A stretch of DNA of 12,026 nt. Source: Bacteroidetes bacterium UBA6183. GTDB lineage: Bacteria > Bacteroidota > Bacteroidia > UKL13-3. The position numbers and the translations under genes are program-made. Numbering within the stretch: the stretch's first letter is position 1; each line of letters begins with the position of its first letter. The notes under the pieces were generated by a model, which had not been told where the DNA came from, ran no database searches, and saw nothing but the letters and a program-made list of their open reading frames with translations. The stretch lies in assembly GCA_002422865.1 (NCBI GenBank), contig DITN01000076.1, positions 1-12,026 on the forward strand. Direction: 5' to 3'. This document shows positions 6,235 to 12,026 of the stretch, one piece after another.

Positions 6235-7137
6235 ATGGTAAACTGGAATCCATACATAAAAGGTTTTAAAGCTTATTTGCAGTTAGAAAAATCACTGTCT
6301 AAAAACAGTATTGAGGCCTACCAACGCGATATGGAAAAACTGATTCAGTTTTTTGATGTCAAAGGTTTGAGTCCACAACCTGCAGATATTAACCTGGCAA
6401 CCCTTCGGGAGTTTTTACGATGGATTACCGAATTGGGCATGAGCACTACGAGTCAGGCACGTATTTTAAGCGGCATCAAAGCATTTTACAACTACCTTTT
6501 AATGGAGGATTTGATTAATAAAAATCCTGCCGAATTATTAGAATCACCCAAACTTAAAAGAAAATTACCCGAGGTACTTGATGTGCATGAAATAGATTTA
6601 ATGGTTGCACAAATTGACCACAGCAAGGCTGAAGGTATGCGCAACAAAGCTATCATAGAAACCATGTTTAGTTGTGGTTTACGTGTAAGCGAATTGGTTA
6701 ACTTAAAATTTGCCGATATATCTTACACCGATGAGTTTGTACGTGTAATTGGTAAAGGAAACAAGGAAAGATTGGTGCCCATTGGTAGCATTGCACTTAA
6801 AGCCATTAAACTATACAAGGATACCGTTCGCTCGCACATTACACCCCTAACCGGACATACAGATACCGTATTTTTAAACGGCCGTGGTAAAGGATTAAGC
6901 CGTGTGATGATATTTTACATTATTAAAGATTTGGCCAAACGGGCCGGTATTCATAAAAACATTTCTCCGCATACCATGCGCCACTCCTTTGCTACTTGTT
7001 TGGTTGAGGCCGGTGCTGATTTACGTGCGGTGCAGCAAATGCTTGGTCACGAAAGCATAACCACCACAGAAATATACACCCACATCGACAGGGCTTATTT
7101 GCATGATGTGATTACGCAGTTTCATCCCCGAAGTTAG
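6235..7137 (+). CDS. xerD: Site-specific tyrosine recombinase XerD
   Basis: Tyrosine recombinase that, with its partner, resolves chromosome dimers at dif near the terminus. The 300-residue length is typical. An N-terminal SAM-like core-binding domain (about 3-92: FKAYLQLEKSLSKNSIEAY, ARILSGIKAFYNYL) is followed by the catalytic domain with all six active-site residues: Arg150 (CGLRVSEL), Lys174 (GKGNKER), His246 and Arg249 (HTMRH), His272 (LGHESI) and Tyr281 (TEIYTH). XerC and XerD are hard to tell apart; the aroQ neighbourhood and overall form favour XerD, and in some Bacteroidota one Xer protein may suffice. The start is fixed by an in-frame TAA directly before the ATG. No adjacent integrase partners or att sites suggest a mobile element, so it is read as the housekeeping enzyme. 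The last codons lie inside a heptamer repeat. Confidence 0.93.
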   Translation: MVNWNPYIKGFKAYLQLEKSLSKNSIEAYQRDMEKLIQFFDVKGLSPQPADINLATLREFLRWITELGMSTTSQARILSGIKAFYNYLLMEDLINKNPAELLESPKLKRKLPEVLDVHEIDLMVAQIDHSKAEGMRNKAIIETMFSCGLRVSELVNLKFADISYTDEFVRVIGKGNKERLVPIGSIALKAIKLYKDTVRSHITPLTGHTDTVFLNGRGKGLSRVMIFYIIKDLAKRAGIHKNISPHTMRHSFATCLVEAGADLRAVQQMLGHESITTTEIYTHIDRAYLHDVITQFHPRS

Positions 7138-7192
7138 GTCATAGAGGCTGGATGTTAGAGGTCGGAAGTTAGAAATTAGAGATTGGAAAGAA
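7130..7192 (+). repeat. Degenerate heptamer tandem repeat overlapping the xerD 3' end
   Basis: Nine consecutive seven-base units keep a strict phase. They begin with GAAGTTA (7130-7136, inside the last xerD codons) and GGTCATA, then GAGGCTG (7144-7150), GATGTTA, GAGGTCG, GAAGTTA, GAAATTA, GAGATTG and GAAAGAA (7186-7192). The loose consensus is GARRTTR and the plus strand is purine-rich. The xerD stop codon (7135-7137) lies in the first and second units. No coding role is seen after the stop. Confidence 0.7.
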
Positions 7193-7220
7193 ATTTATTT
7201 TAAATGAAAATCAAACCACT

Positions 7221-7280
7221 CAACTAATCAGCCAATAACAAATCAACCTATCAACCAATAACTTGTCAACTAATAAACCC
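7221..7280. repeat. 23-bp CAAC-type tandem repeat
   Basis: Copy one is 7221-7243 and copy two is 7244-7266, matching at 17 of 23 positions; a partial third begins at 7267. Each copy has an internal 8+8+7 pattern such as CAACCTAT, CAACCAAT, AACTTGT. The stretch has no reading frame of note and lies between the heptamer array and the gcvT promoter box. Together the two arrays fill most of the 199-base gap between xerD and gcvT, in which I see no gene. Confidence 0.6.
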
Positions 7281-7299
7281 TATCTCTCGCTAAATTTAT

Positions 7300-7307
7300 T
7301 AAATTCG
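7300..7307 (+). promoter_or_regulatory. Candidate -7 promoter box for gcvT (TAaaTTCG)
   Basis: TAAATTCG fits TAnnTTYG and is followed by CC as at the ribH box. It ends 29 bases before the gcvT ATG, leaving a short A-rich leader. No convincing -33 element stands at the usual distance. It would serve gcvT and possibly the three genes behind it. Confidence 0.45.
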
Positions 7308-7336
7308 CCTCCATTAAATAATTAATCAATACAAGA

Positions 7337-8416
7337 ATGAAATACGTAGCTTTAAACGATTTGCACGTTTCTTTAGGCGCAAAAATGATTGAATTTGCAG
7401 GTTACAACATGCCTGTTTTATACAACAACTTAATTCAGGAGCACAATGCGGTACGTAACAGTATTGGTGTGTTTGATGTAAGCCACATGGGCGAGTTTTT
7501 ATTAAAAGGCGAAAAAGCTTTAGACTTGGTTCAGTTGGTTACAAGCAACGATGCTTCGGTATTGGTTGATGGAAAAATTCAATACAGCTGCTTGCCAAAC
7601 GATAAAGGTGGAATTGTGGATGATCTTTTGGTTTACCGTGTTTCTGCAACCGAATTTTATTTGGTTGTTAATGCATCAAACATTGAAAAAGATTGGAATT
7701 GGATCAGCAAACACAACACATTTGGTGTTGAAATGACAAACCTAAGCGAAGGCACAAGTTTATTGGCCGTACAAGGACCAAATGCCATTAAAGCTTTACA
7801 AAAATTAACTGATGTTAACTTAAGCGAAATGGAATATTATACATTTAAATACGGCACATTAGCAGGTATCAATAATGTATTAATTTCTAACACAGGTTAT
7901 ACCGGTGCAGGAGGGTTTGAATTATACGTACCAAATGCTGAAGCAAGTGAATTATGGAACGCAGTATTTGAGGCAGGTGCTGAGTTTGATATTAAACCTG
8001 CAGGTTTGGGTGCTCGCGATACTTTACGTTTAGAAAAAGGCTTCTGCTTATACGGAAATGATATTAATGATGAAACGTCTCCAATTGAAGCAGGTTTAGG
8101 TTGGATTACCAAATTTACCAAACCATTCATCATGGCCGATCACCACAAAGCCATTAAAGATAACAAGCCTACTAAAAAGTTAGTTGGTTTCGAAATGGTT
8201 GAACGTGGGGGTATTCCTCGTCAGCACCACATGATTAAAGATGCTTCCGGAAATGTAATTGGCGAAGTTACTTCAGGAACACAATCACCAACACTAAATA
8301 AAGCCATTGGTATGGGTTATGTAGCAGCAGCACATAGCAAGGTTGATACTGAAATCTTTATTGAAATTCGCGAAAAACAAATTAAAGCCAAGGTGGTTAA
8401 AACACCTTTCTTGTAA
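7337..8416 (+). CDS. gcvT: Aminomethyltransferase (glycine cleavage system T protein)
   Basis: T protein of the glycine cleavage complex: moves the aminomethyl carbon from the lipoylated H protein to tetrahydrofolate, releasing ammonia and making 5,10-methylene-THF. The 359 residues match the family length. Visible signatures: FAGYNMPVLY (20-29), GVFDVSHMGEF (44-54), GGIVDDLLVYR (91-101) with the conserved catalytic Asp in the DD pair, AVQGPNA (144-150), NTGYTGAGGFELYVP (185-199) with the folate-contacting Glu195, LGARDTLRLEKG (224-235), and the C-terminal barrel with FEMVERGGIPR (285-295) and VTSGTQSPTLNKAIGMGYV (311-329). gcvH and gcvP are not in the window, so the system is dispersed. The next gene starts after 23 bases without a terminator. 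Assignment is secure. Confidence 0.96.
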   Translation: MKYVALNDLHVSLGAKMIEFAGYNMPVLYNNLIQEHNAVRNSIGVFDVSHMGEFLLKGEKALDLVQLVTSNDASVLVDGKIQYSCLPNDKGGIVDDLLVYRVSATEFYLVVNASNIEKDWNWISKHNTFGVEMTNLSEGTSLLAVQGPNAIKALQKLTDVNLSEMEYYTFKYGTLAGINNVLISNTGYTGAGGFELYVPNAEASELWNAVFEAGAEFDIKPAGLGARDTLRLEKGFCLYGNDINDETSPIEAGLGWITKFTKPFIMADHHKAIKDNKPTKKLVGFEMVERGGIPRQHHMIKDASGNVIGEVTSGTQSPTLNKAIGMGYVAAAHSKVDTEIFIEIREKQIKAKVVKTPFL

Positions 8417-8439
8417 CATTTAACCACATTAATAAGCTG

Positions 8440-8778
8440 ATGCGTTTTGTTGTTTTAATGGTATGTTTAACAATAGGTAAATTATGTTTAGCACAAAGTT
8501 TACCCAAAAAATACGCAGCCATAACAACCGGAACAAGCGAAGCAGATGTAATAAAAAGTTTGGGTGAACCCAAAAAGATTGAATCCTTTTCTACCGTAAG
8601 AAATAACACTTACGATACCAGTTATTATTGGAGATATGATGGTGACATTACCATCATATTTACCAATCATGCGGTTGAAACCATTGAACCCAAATGGGAA
8701 AATGTGCTGAAACGCATACAACAAAAGGCAAATAAAAAAGACGAAAACGGCATAACCATTATTACCAACCGTGAATAA
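8440..8778 (+). CDS. Small exported protein with a BamE/SmpA-like pattern
   Basis: Function unknown. The 112-residue protein begins with a likely Sec signal peptide: Arg2, a hydrophobic run (3-12) and a plausible cleavage site after Ala18 (CLAQ). Lys14 within the late hydrophobic part is slightly unusual. There is no lipobox, so it is predicted periplasmic or secreted. The mature part has GTSEADVIKSLGEPKKIES (31-49), then YYWRYDGDITIIFTNHAVETI (62-82). That 'G-T/M-S/T-x-x-x-V-xx-x-LG-x-P ... W-x-Y ... strand' order is characteristic of the BamE/SmpA-OmlA fold, a small module that binds outer-membrane or cell-wall partners. The fold is inference; this stand-alone soluble version need not be part of the BAM complex. 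The C-terminus is lysine-rich. It overlaps comB by eight bases, implying translational coupling. Confidence 0.8.
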   Translation: MRFVVLMVCLTIGKLCLAQSLPKKYAAITTGTSEADVIKSLGEPKKIESFSTVRNNTYDTSYYWRYDGDITIIFTNHAVETIEPKWENVLKRIQQKANKKDENGITIITNRE

Positions 8779-9502
8779 ACAAATTGAAGTTGTACTCACT
8801 CCCGCCCTTTTACCTTTATACCAAGTTAAAGGTAAAACAGTTGTTGTTATTGATGTTTTACGTGCCACAAGCAGCATGTGTGTGGCGTTTAAAACAGGGG
8901 TAAATAAAATCCTTCCGGTATCAACTCCTGAAGAGTGTAGTTTGTTTAAAGACTTTGATTTTTTATGTGCAGCTGAACGAAATGCCGTTAAGCTTCCGGG
9001 TTTTGATATGGGCAATTCTCCTTTTGAGTTTCAAAATCCATTGATAAAAGACCGCAACATTGCATTTACCACCACCAACGGAACCAAGGCCATCAAACAA
9101 AGTAAAGAGTTGGGTGCCGACAAAATTGTAGCGGGAAGTTTCTTAAATTTAGAGGTGTTGTGCAATTGGTTGATGCATCAACCCAATGATATTATTTTGT
9201 TATGTGCAGGATGGAAAGATAAAGTGAACATGGAAGATACCTTGTTTGCCGGAGCAGTAATTGCACAACTTAAAAACAACGTCACCTTACACTGTGATTC
9301 TGGTTTAATGGCCGAACAGTTGTATAAAACTATGCAGCACGATTTAGAAGATTACGTCCGCAAATCTTCGCATGCACAACGCTTTAAAGCTTTACATGCA
9401 GCAGAAGATGATGTACATTTCTGTTTGCATTTAAACACAGCACCCGTGCTACCCATTATGCAAGGCGAATATTTAGTTAGCCAACAAACACAAACCGTTT
9501 AA
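8771..9502 (+). CDS. comB: 2-phosphosulfolactate phosphatase family protein (ComB-like)
   Basis: Named for the archaeal enzyme that dephosphorylates 2-phosphosulfolactate in coenzyme M synthesis. Family members are widespread in bacteria lacking coenzyme M, where the substrate is uncertain. The 243 residues carry the family landmarks: VVVIDVLRATSSM (24-36), CAAERNAVKLPGFDMGNSP (66-84), the phosphate-contacting TTTNGTKAI (100-108), LLCAGWKDKVNMEDTLFAGA (143-162), and a C-terminal HAQRF and DVHFCLHLNTAPVLP (214-228). The start is GTG, overlapping the end of the preceding gene by eight bases; it places a normal N-terminus before the first conserved strand, and no upstream in-frame alternative fits better. 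The next gene begins five bases after its stop. No other sulfolactate or coenzyme M gene is seen, so the biochemical role here is open. Confidence 0.88.
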   Translation: MNKQIEVVLTPALLPLYQVKGKTVVVIDVLRATSSMCVAFKTGVNKILPVSTPEECSLFKDFDFLCAAERNAVKLPGFDMGNSPFEFQNPLIKDRNIAFTTTNGTKAIKQSKELGADKIVAGSFLNLEVLCNWLMHQPNDIILLCAGWKDKVNMEDTLFAGAVIAQLKNNVTLHCDSGLMAEQLYKTMQHDLEDYVRKSSHAQRFKALHAAEDDVHFCLHLNTAPVLPIMQGEYLVSQQTQTV

Positions 9503-9507
9503 CATGT

Positions 9508-11334
9508 ATGAATGAAAATCGTTTTTTATATCGATTCATTCAACACTATGCTATATGGTTTATTCTTGCGTTAGCCGCAGCACTTCGTTTATTTAACATC
9601 AACCAAATGGCCTTAACCAACGATGAGTTAAGTACCCTTTCAAGATGTAATTACAATTCGTTAAAAGATGTAATAAATATAGGTGTGGTTGAACTAGACA
9701 TGCACCCACCATTGGTTCAAATTTTTATTTATTTCTACACCAAACTGTTTGGACTAAATCCTGTAATTTATAAACTCCCGTTTATTGCCATAGGTATAGC
9801 AACACTTTGGATAACCTATAAGCTCATCACACAGTTGTTTAATAAACACACCGCTTTATTGGTAGTGTTATTTATGGCCACTTCGCAGTACTTTTTGGTA
9901 CATAGCCAAACGGCACGTATGTATGCACCTGGCTTGTTATTTACTTTACTTTTTGTGTCCACACTTTTTAGTACATCAACCCAAAATAAAAAATTTGTGT
10001 GGGCTGCAGTGTATTTGTTTTTGGTAGCTAATACACATTACATGGCACTTGTAACTTGTGCGTTTTCAGGTGTTATTTATCTGGCAGTTTACAGGCAACA
10101 AATTAAAAAATGGATATTGAGTTTTGGTGCATCGGCTGTTTTGTTTGCATTAGAATTTCCATTGTTGTTACCACAATTTCAGCAAGGTGGATTAAGCTGG
10201 TTAGGTGTACCCGATAAAAATTACATCCATTACTTTTTACAATATATAGCCCAATACACCACACCAATTTTATGGTTTATTTTTTTAGGGTTGATTGCAG
10301 GAATAATTTCCGTACTGATTAAAAAAGATAGCAATCAAAAGGCATTTGTTTTTTCATTATTGGTATTTGTAACCTCATTTACTTTCCCTTATTTATACTC
10401 GCAGTGGCGTGCGCCTATCATGCAATATTCCGTATTACTTTTTGGTGTGGTATTTTTATTGGCCGCGGCATTTTATGTTTACAGTAAATTACATCAAACA
10501 TTATTTACATTGGTTTTTATAGGGTTGATGTTGATGAATACTTATGCGCTTGTATATACGCGTAAACATTACGAAGTTTTTTATCACCAGGCATACAAAG
10601 CATCGGTAATGGCCATGAAACCATACATGCAAAAAGGAACAACAACTTTTTTAGCTGGTAACCGTAAGTATTATTTTGACTATTATTTTAATCGTGAAAA
10701 CATAGAACCGAATGTTGTTTCGGCCAAGATTGACACATTGGGTTATGCCTACTTTTACAACTGGTTGTTACAACATCAACCCGATACTTTAATCATCTCT
10801 CATGGAGGTGCAATTCCATACGAGTACGCAAGCATTGCTTCTTTATTTTACAACAAAAAAATGTTTGAGGAATACGAATCGTTGAGTGAAACCTTTGTGT
10901 TTAGCAGCAGAAAACAAACGGTTTTTCCTGATTCGTTTCCAGTAATTGTTTCAGCAGAAAATAATCGCACAACCGAAACTACTTTTGAATTTACCAACGC
11001 ACACAAAGTAGTTGAATTAGAAGTTTGGAGTTGGATAAATACTACAGACTCATTGACCAATCCAGTTTTAGAAGTTACTTTACTTGATAACAACAACCAG
11101 ACATTATATTACGGCACAACCAGCTTAGATAAATTCAAAAACACATCAAACCTAATTGCGCCTATTATTTTACGCCCGCGAATTGAGTTACCCGAAAACA
11201 CCTCATCAAAATTGGTGGTTAAAGCGGCCATATTAAATGAAAGCAAACAAACTTTTATGTGCACGCCATTAAATATCAATGCTAAAAAAGGAAACGGTAT
11301 TATTTATAGCACCCTTGCTCCGGTGTTGGAGTAA
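9508..11334 (+). CDS. GT39/ArnT-like multi-spanning membrane glycosyltransferase
   Basis: A GT-C fold enzyme of the PMT/ArnT class, expected to move a sugar from a polyprenyl-phosphate donor to an extracytoplasmic acceptor. The acceptor (protein or glycolipid) is not readable. The N-terminal half has about eleven or twelve hydrophobic segments from 14 to 350. The first extracytoplasmic loop holds LTNDELS (36-42), with the expected catalytic acid Asp39 or Glu40, and ELDMHPPL (62-69). QTARMYAP (134-141) is the other conserved element. Residues 356-608 have no membrane segment and form a long C-terminal part: a mixed region (365-470) and a beta-rich end (480-590, for example VVELEVWSWI and PVLEVTLLDNN), probably in the periplasm. 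Start ATG is five bases after comB. It ends three bases before the convergent mazG-type gene, leaving no room for an ordinary terminator between them. Confidence 0.88.
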   Translation: MNENRFLYRFIQHYAIWFILALAAALRLFNINQMALTNDELSTLSRCNYNSLKDVINIGVVELDMHPPLVQIFIYFYTKLFGLNPVIYKLPFIAIGIATLWITYKLITQLFNKHTALLVVLFMATSQYFLVHSQTARMYAPGLLFTLLFVSTLFSTSTQNKKFVWAAVYLFLVANTHYMALVTCAFSGVIYLAVYRQQIKKWILSFGASAVLFALEFPLLLPQFQQGGLSWLGVPDKNYIHYFLQYIAQYTTPILWFIFLGLIAGIISVLIKKDSNQKAFVFSLLVFVTSFTFPYLYSQWRAPIMQYSVLLFGVVFLLAAAFYVYSKLHQTLFTLVFIGLMLMNTYALVYTRKHYEVFYHQAYKASVMAMKPYMQKGTTTFLAGNRKYYFDYYFNRENIEPNVVSAKIDTLGYAYFYNWLLQHQPDTLIISHGGAIPYEYASIASLFYNKKMFEEYESLSETFVFSSRKQTVFPDSFPVIVSAENNRTTETTFEFTNAHKVVELEVWSWINTTDSLTNPVLEVTLLDNNNQTLYYGTTSLDKFKNTSNLIAPIILRPRIELPENTSSKLVVKAAILNESKQTFMCTPLNINAKKGNGIIYSTLAPVLE

Positions 11335-11337
11335 ATA

Positions 11338-11664
11338 CTACTTTAGCTTTTCGTTTTCTTTGTGCCTGTTGGCATCACGTTTGGTTTTCTTATCTAAGTT
11401 TTTTTGCAAGGCAGCCGTTAAATCTATTCCGGTTTGATTGGCCAAACATATCAACACAAACAATACATCAGCCATTTCATCGGCTAAATCAACCTCTTTA
11501 TCGCTTGGTTTAAAACTTTGCTCACCATACTTGCGCGCCATTATACGGGCAACTTCGCCCACTTCTTCCATCAGCATGGCCGTATTGGTTAACTCGTTAA
11601 AATAACGAACTCCGGTTGTTTTTATCCATTCGTCAACTATTTTTTGTGCTTCTTCTATGGTCAT
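11338..11664 (-). CDS. MazG-like nucleotide pyrophosphohydrolase
   Basis: Likely hydrolyses nucleoside triphosphates (canonical or damaged) to the monophosphate and pyrophosphate, a house-cleaning role. The 108 residues form one all-alpha MazG/dUTPase-superfamily unit. The metal-binding motif is complete: EEVGE (33-37) in the first helix pair and DEMADVLF (62-69), giving the E-x-x-E ... E-x-x-D pattern that binds magnesium. Charged residues (FKPSDKEVDLAD) lie between. Length fits the short single-domain bacterial members, not the two-domain E. coli MazG. The C-terminal tail (91-108) is very lysine- and asparagine-rich and probably disordered. It starts 15 bases after the stop of the T9SS-sorted gene on the same strand, so the two may share a transcript. 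There is no mazEF-like partner, so no toxin system is implied. Confidence 0.9.
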   Translation of the reverse strand: MTIEEAQKIVDEWIKTTGVRYFNELTNTAMLMEEVGEVARIMARKYGEQSFKPSDKEVDLADEMADVLFVLICLANQTGIDLTAALQKNLDKKTKRDANRHKENEKLK

Positions 11665-11679
11665 TGTATACGTTTTAAA

Positions 11680-12026
11680 TTATTTGTTCAATACAAATTT
11701 AATGGGTTTTGCATCACCCAATTTTACAAAATAAATTCCTGTTTGCAGGTTAGCTAAATCTAGCTCGTTATTTACAGTTGGTTCAATTAATGACTCAAAA
11801 ACCAACTCACCCAATACATTATAAATTAAGGCAACTTGTTTAGTTTTATTTGTGCCTATAATATTCAGTTTTCTATTGGTTGGATTCGGGTAAACAGAAA
11901 ACGATTCAAGATTTTTTTCATATAAACCAACTTCAAAAATGCTAAGCATGCTTGATAATACAGAACGCTGACTGTTATCTGAACAATACGCTCCATCCTT
12001 GGGTTTAGCTTCAATGTGATAATAGA
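11680..12026 (-). CDS. C-terminal part of a T9SS-secreted protein (sorting domain), 5' end outside the window
   Basis: The minus-strand frame stays open to the right edge, so the ATG at 11949-11947 is internal and the gene is partial: 114 codons plus the stop are seen. The first 25 codons read YYHIEAKPKDG...CSDNSQRS, like the end of a fibronectin-type or similar adhesive module. The rest is a type A C-terminal sorting domain of the type IX secretion system: FSVYPNPTNRKLNI (codons ending near 11865), VALIYNVLGELVFES, LDLANLQTGIYFVKL, and a terminal lysine after KFVLN. Such domains carry proteins across the outer membrane and are removed when the protein is released or attached to the surface. 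The nature of the passenger cannot be seen. It implies a working T9SS elsewhere in the genome. The mazG-like gene follows at 15 bases. Confidence 0.88.
   Translation of the reverse strand, partial: YYHIEAKPKDGAYCSDNSQRSVLSSMLSIFEVGLYEKNLESFSVYPNPTNRKLNIIGTNKTKQVALIYNVLGELVFESLIEPTVNNELDLANLQTGIYFVKLGDAKPIKFVLNK

Noticed and set aside
6200..6240. The palindrome before xerD as a dif site for XerC/XerD recombination
   Set aside because: A dif site has two 11-base arms around a 6-base centre and is about 28 bp, with only partial symmetry. Here the centre is three bases, the symmetry is perfect and the site abuts a start codon. An operator is simpler, and dif is normally near the replication terminus without being tied to xerD.
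6235..7137. The tyrosine recombinase as an integrase of a mobile element
   Set aside because: Length, domain layout and the aroQ neighbour match the housekeeping Xer type. No tRNA, direct-repeat att sites, or phage or plasmid genes surround it.
9504..9515. A four-codon frame (ATG TAT GAA TGA) overlapping the start of the GT39-like gene
   Set aside because: It is too short to judge and is best seen as chance next to the proper ATG at 9508.
11318..11331. CTCC/GGAG hairpin at the end of the GT39-like gene as a terminator
   Set aside because: Only four pairs inside coding sequence, with no T-run after it on either strand.
11338..11664. MazG-like gene as part of a toxin-antitoxin or defence system
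   Set aside because: No neighbouring MazE/MazF, nuclease or other defence gene is present; the neighbours are a glycosyltransferase and a secreted protein. A house-cleaning pyrophosphatase is adequate.

Overview
The window reads as an ordinary chromosomal stretch from a member of the phylum Bacteroidota. The evidence is an AT-rich base composition; several promoter-like boxes of the form TAnnTTTG or TAnnTTCG, the -7 element typical of this phylum; weak or absent Shine-Dalgarno sequences; a lipoprotein with CKKD at its mature N-terminus; and a partial gene at the right edge ending in a type IX secretion (T9SS) C-terminal sorting domain. I cannot place it below phylum or class level with confidence.

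Layout, left to right. Positions 1-46 are the distal part of an intrinsic terminator whose 5' arm runs off the left edge. A plus-strand block follows: ribH (riboflavin synthesis), a surface-type lipoprotein of unknown function, purN (purine synthesis, TTG start), then rlmD (23S rRNA methylation), a small conserved-looking unknown protein and a family 2 glycosyltransferase, the last three tightly spaced. aroQ (shikimate pathway) is on the minus strand, convergent with the glycosyltransferase and divergent from xerD (chromosome dimer resolution recombinase). The aroQ-xerD gap holds an AT-rich 25-bp palindrome ending 2 nt before the xerD start, plus a short CACAGATT-type repeat.

The 199-bp gap after xerD has no gene, but carries two different degenerate tandem repeats: a heptamer array that starts inside the last codons of xerD, and a 23-bp CAAC-type repeat. 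A second plus-strand block follows: gcvT (glycine cleavage), a small exported BamE/SmpA-like protein, a ComB-family phosphatase that overlaps it by 8 nt, and a large GT39/ArnT-like membrane glycosyltransferase. The right end has a MazG-type pyrophosphohydrolase and, upstream of it on the minus strand, the C-terminal part of a T9SS-secreted protein that runs off the window.

Most genes are housekeeping and are linked by chromosomal neighbourhood rather than one pathway. I see no mobile element, CRISPR array, toxin-antitoxin pair, defence island, rRNA or tRNA, and I do not claim a new multi-gene system. The items most worth a second look are the palindrome at xerD, the repeats flanking xerD, the unusual start-site architecture (promoter boxes touching or covering start codons), the modular lipoprotein, and the small uncharacterised proteins beside rlmD and comB. 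No gene-free stretch exceeds 300 bases.
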